Positions 1 to 8,794 of a stretch of 64,000 nt of DNA are shown here, piece after piece (the first letter of the stretch is position 1; every line of letters starts with the position of its first letter). A model generated the notes under the pieces. The model did not search any database. It saw nothing but the letters and a program-made list of their open reading frames with translations, and had not been told where the DNA came from. The DNA lies in assembly GCA_015709495.1 (NCBI GenBank), contig CP054189.1:496001-560000 (forward strand), given 5' to 3'. The stretch is from Chthonomonadaceae bacterium (lineage in GTDB: Bacteria > Armatimonadota > Fimbriimonadia > Fimbriimonadales > Fimbriimonadaceae). The position numbers and the translations under genes are program-made.

Positions 1-734
1 GAGAACCGTTCGTCAGCAAGCAGCCGCCGCAACATCGGAATCATCAATTCCGAACGGCACATCCAGTCGCTCGAGGGCATGAGTTCCAGCCACTGCTGGA
101 TCAAGAGGGGATCGGCGGGGACCGAATCACCCGAGGCGAGGTCATCGAGCAGCAGCGCGAAGTCTTCAGGCCACTGGTGGAGGTTCCAGCGGTTTCGGGT
201 GGCCGCCAGAAGCCGAGAGCCATCGGGCGCTTCCCACCATACGGCAGGCGGGACTTCCAGCGGGACTTCGGGTGTGTGCCAGGTCCACTGAAAGTAGAGC
301 GAGCCGAATTCGAACCCGCACGACGCGAGAATCTGAGGCAGTTGAGGGAAAAAGTCGAATTCCTCTTCCCAAAACACGCGGGGGCGTGCCCCGAGCAACC
401 GCAACACCGCCCGCACGCCATAAACGCGCTGTCGCACGTTGGATTCGCCGCCTTGAAACAGCCCATACGGCTGTCCGTAGGAGCATCCGATGGGCTCGAC
501 GATTCCCGCTTGCACCGACGCCCGCAAGTCGGCGAGGGATTCGGGGGCTTCTGAGGCCAACTTTTCGTAACCCACGCCGTCGAAGTTGACGCAGCCCTTG
601 GCTCCCGTCTCTTCGCAGAACCGCAGCATATCGCGCACGGAACCCGGCAACACGGAGTACCCCCAGAGCCACTCCATATCGACCCAGTGCATGTGGTTAC
701 CGAAGGTGTAACGGATCGGAATGCGCGGCGGCAT
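1..734 (-). CDS. GH38-like alpha-mannosidase N-terminal domain protein (3' end cut by window)
   Basis: The reading frame is open to the left edge, so only the N-terminal ~244 residues are seen. Near the N-terminus HMHWVDMEWLW resembles the zinc-binding H-x-D region of glycoside hydrolase family 38, and GQPYGLFQGGESNVRQ followed by a FWEEEFDFFPQLP segment resembles the GES-x-x-RQ part of that fold. The likely role is hydrolysis of alpha-mannosides or a related glycan; no signal peptide is evident. I chose the ATG at 734 because a CATACT hexamer lies exactly 6 bases upstream, matching the leaderless pattern seen elsewhere in this window. An in-frame ATG at 767 would add 11 residues. Family assignment is by remembered motif, so the exact substrate is unknown. 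Confidence 0.6.
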   Translation of the reverse strand, partial: MPPRIPIRYTFGNHMHWVDMEWLWGYSVLPGSVRDMLRFCEETGAKGCVNFDGVGYEKLASEAPESLADLRASVQAGIVEPIGCSYGQPYGLFQGGESNVRQRVYGVRAVLRLLGARPRVFWEEEFDFFPQLPQILASCGFEFGSLYFQWTWHTPEVPLEVPPAVWWEAPDGSRLLAATRNRWNLHQWPEDFALLLDDLASGDSVPADPLLIQQWLELMPSSDWMCRSELMIPMLRRLLADERF

Positions 735-960
735 GGCGTGAGTATGGTTGATCTCGCTGATTCCCATCGGGGGCGCCCGGTGACCCTCGCAATCTCCCTT
801 ACAGATCGGCCCGATCCGCCCCTATCCTTTCCTTCGCTGTAGACTTTGATTCCCTCGAACTGGCCCCCGTACCCCCGATAGTGGCGCTTATTGACTTAGG
901 GGTCCCCAGGCTCAAACCCAGCGATTCCCGAATCCGGCACCCTTTGGGTATTGTGCTCGC

Positions 961-1572
961 ATGAGCAAAATCGTCCCTGTCTTGATTGGACTACTATCAA
1001 CGGCGCTCGCTCAATCGCAAGAGGTGCCAGTGTTCATCGATGGGATCGAAGAGGAGCTGCGGGAACCGCCTATCCTCAGGGGAGGCCGTACGCTTCTTGG
1101 ACTCAGAAAGACGTTCGACCTTTTGGGTGCCGTCGTGTATTTTGACAGCGCCACCAAACAGATCACGGCTTGGCGAGCCGAGCGAACGATCCAAATTCAA
1201 ATCGGTAACCCTGAGGCGATGATCGACGGCCGGAGCCTACGGATGGACCAGCCCCCGATCATTGAGAACAAATCGACCTATGTGCCGCTGAGGTTCCTTG
1301 GCGAAGCGCTTGGCGCTGGAGTGAAGTACGTGGGCAGCACGAACTCGGTGTACATCGACACGGCCCCGATGGGCTTCTTCAACGAAAAGGCGCCCTTCAA
1401 AGCAGGAGATAAGGTCCTGTACCTTTATCGACGCCAGTGGCTTCCCGCCACCGTGGTGCAGGTTTTCGACAATGACAACGAGGAAGATAGGTACGTCATC
1501 GACTTCGTCGAGCCCTCCGGTAGGAAGATTCGAATCTCTCCAGGCCGTAGGTACATTCGCAAAGCGTCCTGA
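961..1572 (+). CDS. Exported copper-amine-oxidase N-terminal-like domain protein
   Basis: This is a 203-residue protein. It starts with a short signal peptide (MSKIVPVLIGLLSTALA), then has a stalk-like domain of the copper amine oxidase N-terminal type at about residues 23-135, with the characteristic G-x-x-L-R-x-P-P-I-x-x-x-G-R and YVPLRFLGEALGA motifs. This domain is common in exported proteins of Firmicutes and Armatimonadota and is not itself an oxidase. The last 60 residues (FKAGDKVLYLYRRQWLPATV...) look like a small SH3/Tudor-like beta barrel. The start ATG has a TATTGT hexamer 6 bases upstream and no Shine-Dalgarno sequence. Function is unknown; a cell-surface or periplasmic binding role is an inference. 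Confidence 0.75.
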   Translation: MSKIVPVLIGLLSTALAQSQEVPVFIDGIEEELREPPILRGGRTLLGLRKTFDLLGAVVYFDSATKQITAWRAERTIQIQIGNPEAMIDGRSLRMDQPPIIENKSTYVPLRFLGEALGAGVKYVGSTNSVYIDTAPMGFFNEKAPFKAGDKVLYLYRRQWLPATVVQVFDNDNEEDRYVIDFVEPSGRKIRISPGRRYIRKAS

Positions 1573-1675
1573 CGAGTCAGCCTCTGGGATGTCTGGGCCT
1601 GGCGGTATCCTTCGACGCTGCTGGGATTCGCGAACGGACGCATCATAACAGCCACTTGAGCAAAGAAACGAGAGA

Positions 1676-1700
1676 GGGTTCCTGAGAATCTCAGGAACCC
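1676..1700 (-). terminator. Perfect 11-bp stem-loop downstream of the PEP-CTERM gene
   Basis: Arms GGGTTCCTGAG (1676-1686) and CTCAGGAACCC (1690-1700) pair perfectly around a 3-base loop. Read on the minus strand, the hairpin lies 26 bases past the stop of the leftward gene ending at 1726 and is followed by a T-rich stretch (TCTCTCGTTTCTTT). This fits an intrinsic terminator for that gene. It may also insulate it from the rightward gene ending at 1572. Confidence 0.7.
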
Positions 1701-1725
1701 CTTCGCAAGTTGCTCGAACGAGCGT

Positions 1726-2484
1726 TTACTTTCGGCGTCGGCGCAAGAGGGCGGCGACTCCGAGGCCGAGCGTTGCGAGCGTAGCAGGCTCGGGCACGAC
1801 GGCCAAGTTGTCAAAGTAACCGACTCCTAGGCGATCCGTGCTGGTCACATAGTCCGTCCCGAGGTTCAGACCCATCGGTGCCGTCACGGAGGTATATCCC
1901 TGCGAGAACGTGGTGCCGATCTGGTTTGTGATCTCCGCCATTCCGTCGCCGGTTCCGCTATCGAACGTTAGCCGCATATGCAGCCAGCGGTCCATGTACT
2001 CACCAGGACTGAAGGTGCCGATCACTCCAGTAGTGCCGCTGTAGGTGGCGCTCCAAGTCTTCCCTGCGCGCACTTTGCCGTCACCGGCAATGGTCATTCC
2101 CAGGATCGTGGAACCGAGCGTGCCCGTGGCGCTGCTCGATAGGTACAGGCCGTAAAGGCGGTTCGCTTGGGTGTTCCCCGTGACCAAGACGCTGACCGTG
2201 ACCTCAAGCAGAGAAGGCAGCGTGCCCAGCGGCCGACGAACCGAGTAGAAGCTCGTCAAGCTGGAGTTGTCGAACTTCAGGCTCTGGTCTCCGCTTTCGG
2301 CGACGTCGGTGCTCGCGGACTGCGAGTTGCCGCTGCCCGATCCGGCAAACCACCCGTCGACTCCGACGATGCTGGAGCCAGCCGTGTACGTGGGGGCTTC
2401 AAAGCCCGTGGAATACGGGATCTGCGCCTGGCCGGCGACGCAAAGCGCCAAGCTCGCGAGACCCAACAATGCGAGTCGTTTCAT
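1726..2484 (-). CDS. PEP-CTERM sorting domain protein (exosortase substrate)
   Basis: This is a 252-residue exported protein. A signal peptide (MKRLALLGLASLALCVAGQAQ) is followed by a beta-rich, Ser/Thr/Gly-rich middle with no identified catalytic motif. The C-terminus is a classic PEP-CTERM tail: VPEP, a short hydrophobic helix and a final RRRRK. Such tails are recognised by an exosortase, which cleaves and anchors or releases the protein at the surface, often in polysaccharide-producing bacteria. The matching exosortase is at 55051-55980. I chose the ATG at 2484 over an upstream in-frame start at 2532 because a strong GGGAGG lies 9 bases before it and the signal peptide begins there. Confidence 0.85.
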   Translation of the reverse strand: MKRLALLGLASLALCVAGQAQIPYSTGFEAPTYTAGSSIVGVDGWFAGSGSGNSQSASTDVAESGDQSLKFDNSSLTSFYSVRRPLGTLPSLLEVTVSVLVTGNTQANRLYGLYLSSSATGTLGSTILGMTIAGDGKVRAGKTWSATYSGTTGVIGTFSPGEYMDRWLHMRLTFDSGTGDGMAEITNQIGTTFSQGYTSVTAPMGLNLGTDYVTSTDRLGVGYFDNLAVVPEPATLATLGLGVAALLRRRRK

Positions 2485-2740
2485 TTCAAGTGTCCTCCCA
2501 TTTTTACGTAGCCCAGTCAGGGCGACGATCAATTACGGTCTTCCTACTATATGCCAATAGCACGAAAGTACTTGCGAATCGAGGTCGAATCTGGTACTTT
2601 TGCCGGTCACAGTTCGCCGGGAGCCCAACCCACCGGCCGGAGTTTGTGCGTCCCTTGGCTTGAACAGGGCAGCTTTTGGAGAAGAAGCCGTTTGGCAATA
2701 GACCGCTGCGCCATGGCATGGCTATACTTGGAAAACCGCC

Positions 2741-3391
2741 ATGTTCGCCCTTGCCACTCTTTTGTGCCTTAGCTCGTTCGCCCAGTCGCCCCCGCCCGGA
2801 GCGATCGTGCTCTTCGACGGATCGAACACCGACGCGTGGGTTCACCGGGGGTCGATGCAGCCCTGCCAATGGGAGGTCCGCGACGGGGCCATGCTCGTCA
2901 AGTCGGGAACTCCGGACATCATGACCAAGCAGGAGTTCGGCGACTACCGCCTGCACCTGGAGTTTTGGCTTCCTTTGGAGGCCGACAAGAAGGATCAGGG
3001 CCGAGCCAACAGCGGCGTCTACAACCAGGGCCGATATGAAATCCAGATTCTCGACAACTGGCAGAACTCGACCTACGCGATGGGAGGTTGCGGGGCGCTG
3101 TATGGCCTTAAGGACCCCGACTCGAACGCGATCAAGCCCCCTGAGACCTGGAACTCGTATGACATCGTAATGCGCGGCGCGAAGGTGGATCCCATGGGCA
3201 ACCTCATCGCCAAACCGCGCATTTCCGTTTGGCACAACGGGGTTCGGATTCATAACGACTTTGAGATTCCCAAGTCGGCGACGACCGCGGGCCTGGAGGG
3301 TCCTTGGGCGACGAAAGGGCCGATCCTGCTGCAAAACCACGGCTCAGCAATCCGCTTTCGGAATATCTGGCTGGTTCCCCTCGAAAACTGA
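2741..3391 (+). CDS. Exported DUF1080 (3-keto-disaccharide hydrolase-type) protein
   Basis: This 216-residue protein has a short signal peptide (MFALATLLCLSSFAQ) and then a concanavalin-like beta-jellyroll domain of the DUF1080 family. The family signature is visible: FDGSNTDAWVHR near the start, a W-x-V-x-D-G-A-x-x-V segment, a FGDYRLHLEFWLP strand and SGVYNQGRYEIQILD. Members are secreted and are linked to carbohydrate breakdown, including cleavage of 3-keto-glycosides. It stands alone, so the substrate cannot be inferred. A TATACT hexamer at 2723-2728, 12 bases before the ATG, may be its -10 box. Confidence 0.8.
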   Translation: MFALATLLCLSSFAQSPPPGAIVLFDGSNTDAWVHRGSMQPCQWEVRDGAMLVKSGTPDIMTKQEFGDYRLHLEFWLPLEADKKDQGRANSGVYNQGRYEIQILDNWQNSTYAMGGCGALYGLKDPDSNAIKPPETWNSYDIVMRGAKVDPMGNLIAKPRISVWHNGVRIHNDFEIPKSATTAGLEGPWATKGPILLQNHGSAIRFRNIWLVPLEN

Positions 3392-3521
3392 GGTGTTCGC
3401 AGGCTGACTCGGATAGCCGAGGGCCCCGCGCGGGTAGTCCGATCCACCCACTTCCAGAGCCGTCGTGGCAGCGCCGAAGCGATCCGTCGTCGTCAACTCA
3501 GTTCCTTCATAATGCACTTCG

Positions 3522-4811
3522 ATGCCCCGCCGCATTTCGCCGTTGCTGGCCCTGTTCCTGACCGTATTCCTCGATCTCTTGGCGTTCGGGCTCGTGATTC
3601 CCGACATCCAACTCCGGGGCGAGTCGCTCGGGGCGCGGGGGGCGATTCTAGGCCTGCTCATCGCGACGTTCAGCATCGCGCAGCTTGCGTTCGCCCCTGG
3701 AATGGGAAGGCTGAGCGATCGCATCGGGCGTAGGCCCGTCCTGCTCGCGACGACGAGCCTTTCGGCGCTCGCCTTCCTTGCCTATGCGTTTGCCGACAAC
3801 CTGCCCCTGATGTTTTTGGCGAGGGTTCTGTCGGGAATCGCCAGCGCCAACATTGGAGTAGCGTACGCGTATGTGGCCGATGTCACGGCCGCAGAAAACC
3901 GCGCCAAGGGCATGGGCGTCGTCGGGGCGGCGTTCGGGCTCGGATTCATCCTAGGCCCGCCGCTTGGGTCGTTCCTTGTGAGCCTCGACCACGCCCGGCA
4001 TATCGCTGCGCACCCTGATCTTCCTCTTTCCGCCCAATACGCGGCCCAGCCTCTCGTTTTGGGCCTATCGGCGGTGCTGCTCTCGGCCGTGAACTGGGCC
4101 TTTGTGTACTGGATTCTCCCCGAAAGCCGCAAAGGACGCGAGCCCGAACGAAATATCTCCACGATCGCGACTCTCCGGATGGGTTTCAGCACGAAGGGCC
4201 TCGCGCTGTTGCTCGCCCTGTTTTTCGCCTTCAGCTTCGCGTTCTCCAACCTCGAAAGCACCTACTTTCGCTTGTCGGTGAACTGGTTCGGCCTCGAGCA
4301 ATACGAAGGGGCGCTGATTCTTGTCGTGGTGGGGGTCGTAAGCGCTGTGATGCAGGGAGGGGTCGTCAGGTGGGCCGCCCCTCGCTTTGGCGAACCGGCC
4401 TTGGTCCGCTGGTCGTACCTTGCCTTGGGCCCTTGTCTCGCTTTGATCCCCTTTCTGAAGCCATGGGTGCCGCAAATCGCCGTGATCATCGTTACTGGGA
4501 TCGCCACCGGCCTGGCTCAACCTGCGCTAGGGTCGTTGATTTCGAAATCGAGCCCCGCCGCGCTCCAAGGCAGCGTGTTTGGCGCGACGCAAGCCCTCGG
4601 CGCTTTGGCTCGGATTCTGGGCCCGGTCGCGGGAAACAAACTCTATGAACTTCAGCCCTACGCCCCTTATCTGCTGGCTGGGGCCATCATGGCGATCCCT
4701 GCGCTGGGGGCGTGGTGGGTTAAGATGCCCGGCGATGAGCCGGATCGCCCAGTGGCTGAGGAGCGGTATCCTCAGGAGGGAAGCCCCGCGAAAGGCACGC
4801 AGCCAGAATGA
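3522..4811 (+). CDS. MFS transporter, TetA-like DHA1 family
   Basis: This is a 429-residue inner-membrane protein with about 12 hydrophobic segments. The first-loop signature GRLSDRIGRRPVLL (a G-x-x-x-D-R-x-G-R-R motif) and a GFILGPPLGSFL segment in TM5 mark a drug/H+ antiporter of the major facilitator superfamily, closest in feel to tetracycline-type exporters. The real substrate cannot be read from sequence. The start ATG is preceded by CATAAT 8 bases upstream and lacks a Shine-Dalgarno sequence. Its 3' end overlaps the next gene by four bases (ATGA), so the two are probably co-translated. Confidence 0.85.
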   Translation: MPRRISPLLALFLTVFLDLLAFGLVIPDIQLRGESLGARGAILGLLIATFSIAQLAFAPGMGRLSDRIGRRPVLLATTSLSALAFLAYAFADNLPLMFLARVLSGIASANIGVAYAYVADVTAAENRAKGMGVVGAAFGLGFILGPPLGSFLVSLDHARHIAAHPDLPLSAQYAAQPLVLGLSAVLLSAVNWAFVYWILPESRKGREPERNISTIATLRMGFSTKGLALLLALFFAFSFAFSNLESTYFRLSVNWFGLEQYEGALILVVVGVVSAVMQGGVVRWAAPRFGEPALVRWSYLALGPCLALIPFLKPWVPQIAVIIVTGIATGLAQPALGSLISKSSPAALQGSVFGATQALGALARILGPVAGNKLYELQPYAPYLLAGAIMAIPALGAWWVKMPGDEPDRPVAEERYPQEGSPAKGTQPE

Positions 4812-5176
4812 AAACGCAAACTTCCAAGCCAACTTCTGACCTGATGGGATCGCTCATCGGCTTGGCCACCTTCGTCGGCGGCATCGCGTTGCTCGTGGTC
4901 ACGTTTCAACTCGCCTACGCGATGTTCAGCGTTCCACCCGAAGTGGCCATCGCGGGCCGGACGAAAGAAACGATCGATCCGACGGTCGCCGGGCAATCGC
5001 TGGCGGTCATCGTCGTCCGCGTGATCCTGCTCCTCGTGATGTCCGTGGTTGGCTCCGTCATCGCGAACCGAGGAATCCGCCTGTGCGTCTCGTGCCGCTC
5101 CCTGGGGGCGAGCCACACCGAAAAGCCACACAAAGAGCCCGCTGCGGAAAGCCCGCTTGACCCCGATGGGACCTAA
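4808..5176 (+). CDS. Small membrane protein with two predicted TM segments
   Basis: This 122-residue protein has two hydrophobic stretches, at about residues 16-40 and 62-85, separated by a short polar loop. It ends in a Cys-containing, charged tail (LCVSCRSLG...). It is translationally coupled to the MFS gene by an ATGA overlap, suggesting joint expression and perhaps an accessory role. I do not recognise the family. Confidence 0.6.
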   Translation: MKTQTSKPTSDLMGSLIGLATFVGGIALLVVTFQLAYAMFSVPPEVAIAGRTKETIDPTVAGQSLAVIVVRVILLLVMSVVGSVIANRGIRLCVSCRSLGASHTEKPHKEPAAESPLDPDGT

Positions 5177-5229
5177 CGGGGACGATTCATGGCCCCGATG
5201 CGTTCTATAATAGCGAAGATTCGGTACTC

Positions 5230-5625
5230 ATGTTGTCGTTGATTCCTGCGCTGATCCTCGCCGTCCTTCATGGGCCGGCAGCGTTCCACTCGGATGCTAA
5301 ATTCGGATGGAATGCCACGGGGTTTCAGGCCGAAGAGGGCGCGCCAACCGCCAACTTCGACGAAGGAACTTCCCAAGGCGGCGCGCCGACCCTCGCGGAA
5401 GGGCAGCGAACTACGGATCGGTTTTCTTGGAACGAAGGGAACGTCCTTGCCATTTTCAGCCAGTTGCTGAGCCTGCTCGACGTCCAGGCCGCCGACAACC
5501 CTCCGGCAACCGTGTTTCTCACGAGAACTCAAGGGACCGAGGGCACACGCTCCGAGCTCCTGCGCCAGCCGCCTGGCCCTCCAAGTTGCCGCTCGGACCT
5601 CATACGCGACGGACCGCTCGCCTAG
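5230..5625 (+). CDS. Small exported protein encoded just upstream of secA (candidate secretion monitor)
   Basis: This 131-residue ORF starts with a hydrophobic, signal-peptide-like stretch (MLSLIPALILAVLHGPAAF) followed by a polar middle. Its C-terminal segment is proline-rich: RQPPGPPS, and then IRDGPLA at the very end. It ends 94 bases before secA, and two small stem-loops lie between them. The arrangement recalls E. coli secM, an exported arrest peptide upstream of secA whose stall site is IRAGP close to its C-terminus. Only that topology and a short motif agree; the upstream W and F stall residues of SecM are not present. A TATAAT at 5206-5211 may be the shared promoter. The codon pattern looks coding. 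It could instead be an unrelated small protein. Confidence 0.5.
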   Translation: MLSLIPALILAVLHGPAAFHSDAKFGWNATGFQAEEGAPTANFDEGTSQGGAPTLAEGQRTTDRFSWNEGNVLAIFSQLLSLLDVQAADNPPATVFLTRTQGTEGTRSELLRQPPGPPSCRSDLIRDGPLA

Positions 5626-5670
5626 GCGCCTCAAGCGCCCTCAGCGTCGTCGTCTGCGTCCCCCACGACG
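5625..5670 (+). promoter_or_regulatory. Two short stem-loops in the secA leader
   Basis: The first stem pairs GGCGC (5625-5629) with GCGCC (5635-5639) around CTCAA. The second pairs CGTCGT (5645-5650) with ACGACG (5665-5670). They lie between the stop of the small exported ORF and secA, which has no clear Shine-Dalgarno sequence. Stems are short, so a regulatory role is only a suggestion. Confidence 0.3.
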
Positions 5671-5719
5671 GGGCCGCCCCAACCTCCGGATTCGTCCGAA
5701 ACACCGACAAGAACCCCCT

Positions 5720-8700
5720 ATGGTTGACTATCTGAGAAAACTCTTCGACACGAGCAAGCGCGACGTGGAATCCCTCGCGCCGATCGTCGATCGCATCAAT
5801 TCCTACGAGGAAGACTTCGCCGCCAAGTCCGACGAAGAGCTTCAGGAGCTTACGTTGAAGTTCAAGGAGCGCCTCAACGCGGGCGAAACGCTCGAAGACG
5901 TATTGCCCGAGGCGTTCGCCGCAGTACGCGAGGCCAGCAAGCGAACGCTCAAGATGCGGCACTTCGACGTGCAGCTTCTGGGAGGTCTCGTGCTTCATCA
6001 GGGCCGGATCGCGGAGATGAAGACGGGCGAAGGAAAGACCCTCGTTGCCACCCTGCCGATGTACCTGAACGCCCTCACCGGAAAGGGCGTCCACCTCGTT
6101 ACCGTCAACGACTACCTGGCCCGGCGCGACGCCGCATGGATGGGTCCGATCTATCACTTCCTCGGGCTCACCGTCGGCATCATTCAGGGGCAGAGCGAGG
6201 ACTCGGACGAGTTGGGCGGCAGCTTCAAGTATGTGCCGGGGGCCGACGTCGCAGGCGACCCAAGGTACGTCAACCTCGTCCCCTGCTCCCGGCGCGAGGC
6301 CTACCTTTGCGACATCGTTTACGGAACGAACCACGAGTTCGGGTTCGACTACCTCCGCGATAACATGGCGTTTCAGGTCGAACAGCTATCGATGCGGGAA
6401 CTCAACTACGCGATCATCGACGAAGTGGACTCCATCCTGATCGACGAGGCCCGCACGCCGCACATCATCAGCGGCCCTTCGATGGAGGACGTTTCGCTCT
6501 ACAAGCAGATCGACCAGGTGGTGCGGAATTTCAAGGTTGAAGATCACTACACCGCAGATAAGAAGAACCACAGCGTCAGCATGACCGAAGAGGGTCTCGA
6601 TTACGCCGAAGAGCTTCTCGACATCGATAACATCGCCAACGAGCCCAAGCTCTTCCACCACCTCATGGCGAGCGTCAAGGCCTACGCGCTGTTCGACCGC
6701 GACGTGGACTACGTGGTCCGCAACAACGAGGTCGTCATCGTCGATGAGAACACGGGACGGCTAATGTTCGGCAGACGCTATTCCGATGGGATGCACCAGG
6801 CGCTCGAAGCCAAAGAGGGCGTCCCTGTTCAGCGCGAAAGCCAAACCGTCGCCGTCATCACGTTCCAGAACCTCTTCCGGCTCTACAACAAGCTCGCGGG
6901 TATGACGGGAACGGCCAAGACCGAAGAGGACGAGTTCCGTAAGATTTACGGACTCGACGTCGTCACGATCCCCACCCATCGCCCGATGATCCGGACCGAC
7001 CATGCGGACATCATTTACAAGACCCTTGAGGCCAAGTTCAGAGGCATCGCGTTCGAAATCTTGCGGCTTTACACCAAACAACAGCCCGTACTCGTCGGCA
7101 CGCGATCGATCGAAATGTCCGAAAAAGTCTCGGCGCGGTTGACGCCCGACATGCTTCAGAAGTTGATCTTGGTTCAGAAGCTACGCTGGCACAACGAGGT
7201 CAAGAAGGACACCGCCAAGAGCCTGCGAGACGACGTCACGAACACCGTTAACCGCCCGCTCGACGAGGTGGAGCGCAAAGAGCTGTCGGGAATTCTTTCG
7301 AAGGTAGCTGAATCCGGCGATCCCACCTCGGACGAAGTGATGGACTGGTTCCTGAAGGAATACGAGCTGCCTGATTCGGACAAGGAGAACCTCAAGGAGG
7401 CCCTCGAACACGGCATCCCTCACAACGTTCTCAACGCGAAGTTCCACGAACGAGAAGCTCTGATTATCGCTGAGGCCGGAAGGAAGGGCGGCGTGACCAT
7501 CGCCACCAACATGGCCGGGCGCGGCGTCGACATCTTGCTCGGCGGACGGATCGAGGACGAGCAGACCGCCCTCTCCCGCTCGTCCAAGGGCGACGAGGCG
7601 TTTGAAAGCGATTACGCTTCGACGTACGCCAGCTATCGCCGAGGCGGGAAGGAGCGGGCCGCCCCCCCGCTGCCCCTGAACGATCAGGAGAGAAGCTCCC
7701 TGGCGGAGGACGTCCGAAAGCTAGGCGGGGTTTACATCCTCGGAACGGAGCGACACGAAAGCCGGCGCATCGACAACCAGTTGCGCGGACGTTCGGGACG
7801 GCAAGGTGACCCCGGCGAAAGCCGATTCTTCGTCTCGCTCGAAGACCAACTCTGGAAGATCTTCAACGCGAACATGCTCCAGAACCCGCTGCTCAAGGCT
7901 TGGCCGCCGATGGAGCAAGTGGACGCCAAGTTCCTCTCCGGAATGATCCGCAAGACCCAAGAGCGAATCGAAAACCACTTCTTCGAGGCCCGAAAGCACG
8001 TTCTCGAATACGACGATGTCCTCAACCAACAGCGCGAACACATCTACGGGATGAGGCGCGACATTCTCTTTGGGAAGCACGTTCGCGAGGACCTCATCAA
8101 GTACGTCGATTCGATGATTAACGAAGTCGTGGAGAACTGTTGGGCGTTCGATGAGACGAAGGGGGCGCAGGTCTATGACTACGACAAGCTCTTCAGCGAG
8201 CTGAACGAGGTCTTCCCCGCGATGGACTACATCACGGCCGAGGAGTTGAGGCAATACAAACCTGGCGAAGAGATCGCGGTCTACTGCATCGAACTCGCGC
8301 GCAAAGCCTACGACGGTAAGGCCGAAAAGCTGGGTTCCGACCTCATGCAGCAGTTCGAGCAGCACGTCATGCTCCAGGCCGTCAACGACCGGTGGATGGA
8401 ACACCTGCAGATGGTCGATTACATCCGCGAGGGCATCGGCCTGCGGGGATACGGTCAAACCGACCCGCTCATTGCCTATAAACGGGAAACGTACGACCTA
8501 TTCCAGCACACGCTGCGTCAGATTCGCGATCAGGCGGTCCGGACGATCTACCAAGCCGACGTTCAGGTGCGACAGCCCCGCGTCGAGCAGCCCCAGATGA
8601 TGCGAGTCGACGATGCCGAGCAAGGCCCCGGGGCCCCGCAGCCGACCGCAGCGCAGCCCAACGGAGCGCCCGCGAACTTAGACTGGAGAAAGGTGGGTCG

Positions 8701-8782
8701 AAACGACCCCTGCCCCTGCGGAAGCGGCAAGAAGTTCAAAGCCTGCCACTATCCACTGCTCAGGCAAGAAGGCAAGATTTAA
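5720..8782 (+). CDS. secA: Preprotein translocase ATPase SecA
   Basis: SecA is the motor ATPase that pushes unfolded preproteins through SecYEG. This copy has Walker A (MKTGEGKT, about residue 99), the DEAD-like motif IIDEVDSILIDEARTP (about 232), the GMTGTA segment of the preprotein-binding region, ATNMAGRGVDILLGG and RGRSGRQGDPG helicase motifs, and the C-terminal zinc-binding tail CPCGSGKKFKACH. At 1020 residues it is longer than the usual 840-900. Extra sequence lies in NBD1 (about residues 160-190) and between the helicase halves (about residues 470-575). It follows the candidate secretion-monitor ORF and converges on a dehydrogenase gene 12 bases past its stop. Confidence 0.97.
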   Translation: MVDYLRKLFDTSKRDVESLAPIVDRINSYEEDFAAKSDEELQELTLKFKERLNAGETLEDVLPEAFAAVREASKRTLKMRHFDVQLLGGLVLHQGRIAEMKTGEGKTLVATLPMYLNALTGKGVHLVTVNDYLARRDAAWMGPIYHFLGLTVGIIQGQSEDSDELGGSFKYVPGADVAGDPRYVNLVPCSRREAYLCDIVYGTNHEFGFDYLRDNMAFQVEQLSMRELNYAIIDEVDSILIDEARTPHIISGPSMEDVSLYKQIDQVVRNFKVEDHYTADKKNHSVSMTEEGLDYAEELLDIDNIANEPKLFHHLMASVKAYALFDRDVDYVVRNNEVVIVDENTGRLMFGRRYSDGMHQALEAKEGVPVQRESQTVAVITFQNLFRLYNKLAGMTGTAKTEEDEFRKIYGLDVVTIPTHRPMIRTDHADIIYKTLEAKFRGIAFEILRLYTKQQPVLVGTRSIEMSEKVSARLTPDMLQKLILVQKLRWHNEVKKDTAKSLRDDVTNTVNRPLDEVERKELSGILSKVAESGDPTSDEVMDWFLKEYELPDSDKENLKEALEHGIPHNVLNAKFHEREALIIAEAGRKGGVTIATNMAGRGVDILLGGRIEDEQTALSRSSKGDEAFESDYASTYASYRRGGKERAAPPLPLNDQERSSLAEDVRKLGGVYILGTERHESRRIDNQLRGRSGRQGDPGESRFFVSLEDQLWKIFNANMLQNPLLKAWPPMEQVDAKFLSGMIRKTQERIENHFFEARKHVLEYDDVLNQQREHIYGMRRDILFGKHVREDLIKYVDSMINEVVENCWAFDETKGAQVYDYDKLFSELNEVFPAMDYITAEELRQYKPGEEIAVYCIELARKAYDGKAEKLGSDLMQQFEQHVMLQAVNDRWMEHLQMVDYIREGIGLRGYGQTDPLIAYKRETYDLFQHTLRQIRDQAVRTIYQADVQVRQPRVEQPQMMRVDDAEQGPGAPQPTAAQPNGAPANLDWRKVGRNDPCPCGSGKKFKACHYPLLRQEGKI

Positions 8783-8794
8783 GCCGCCGGCTCC

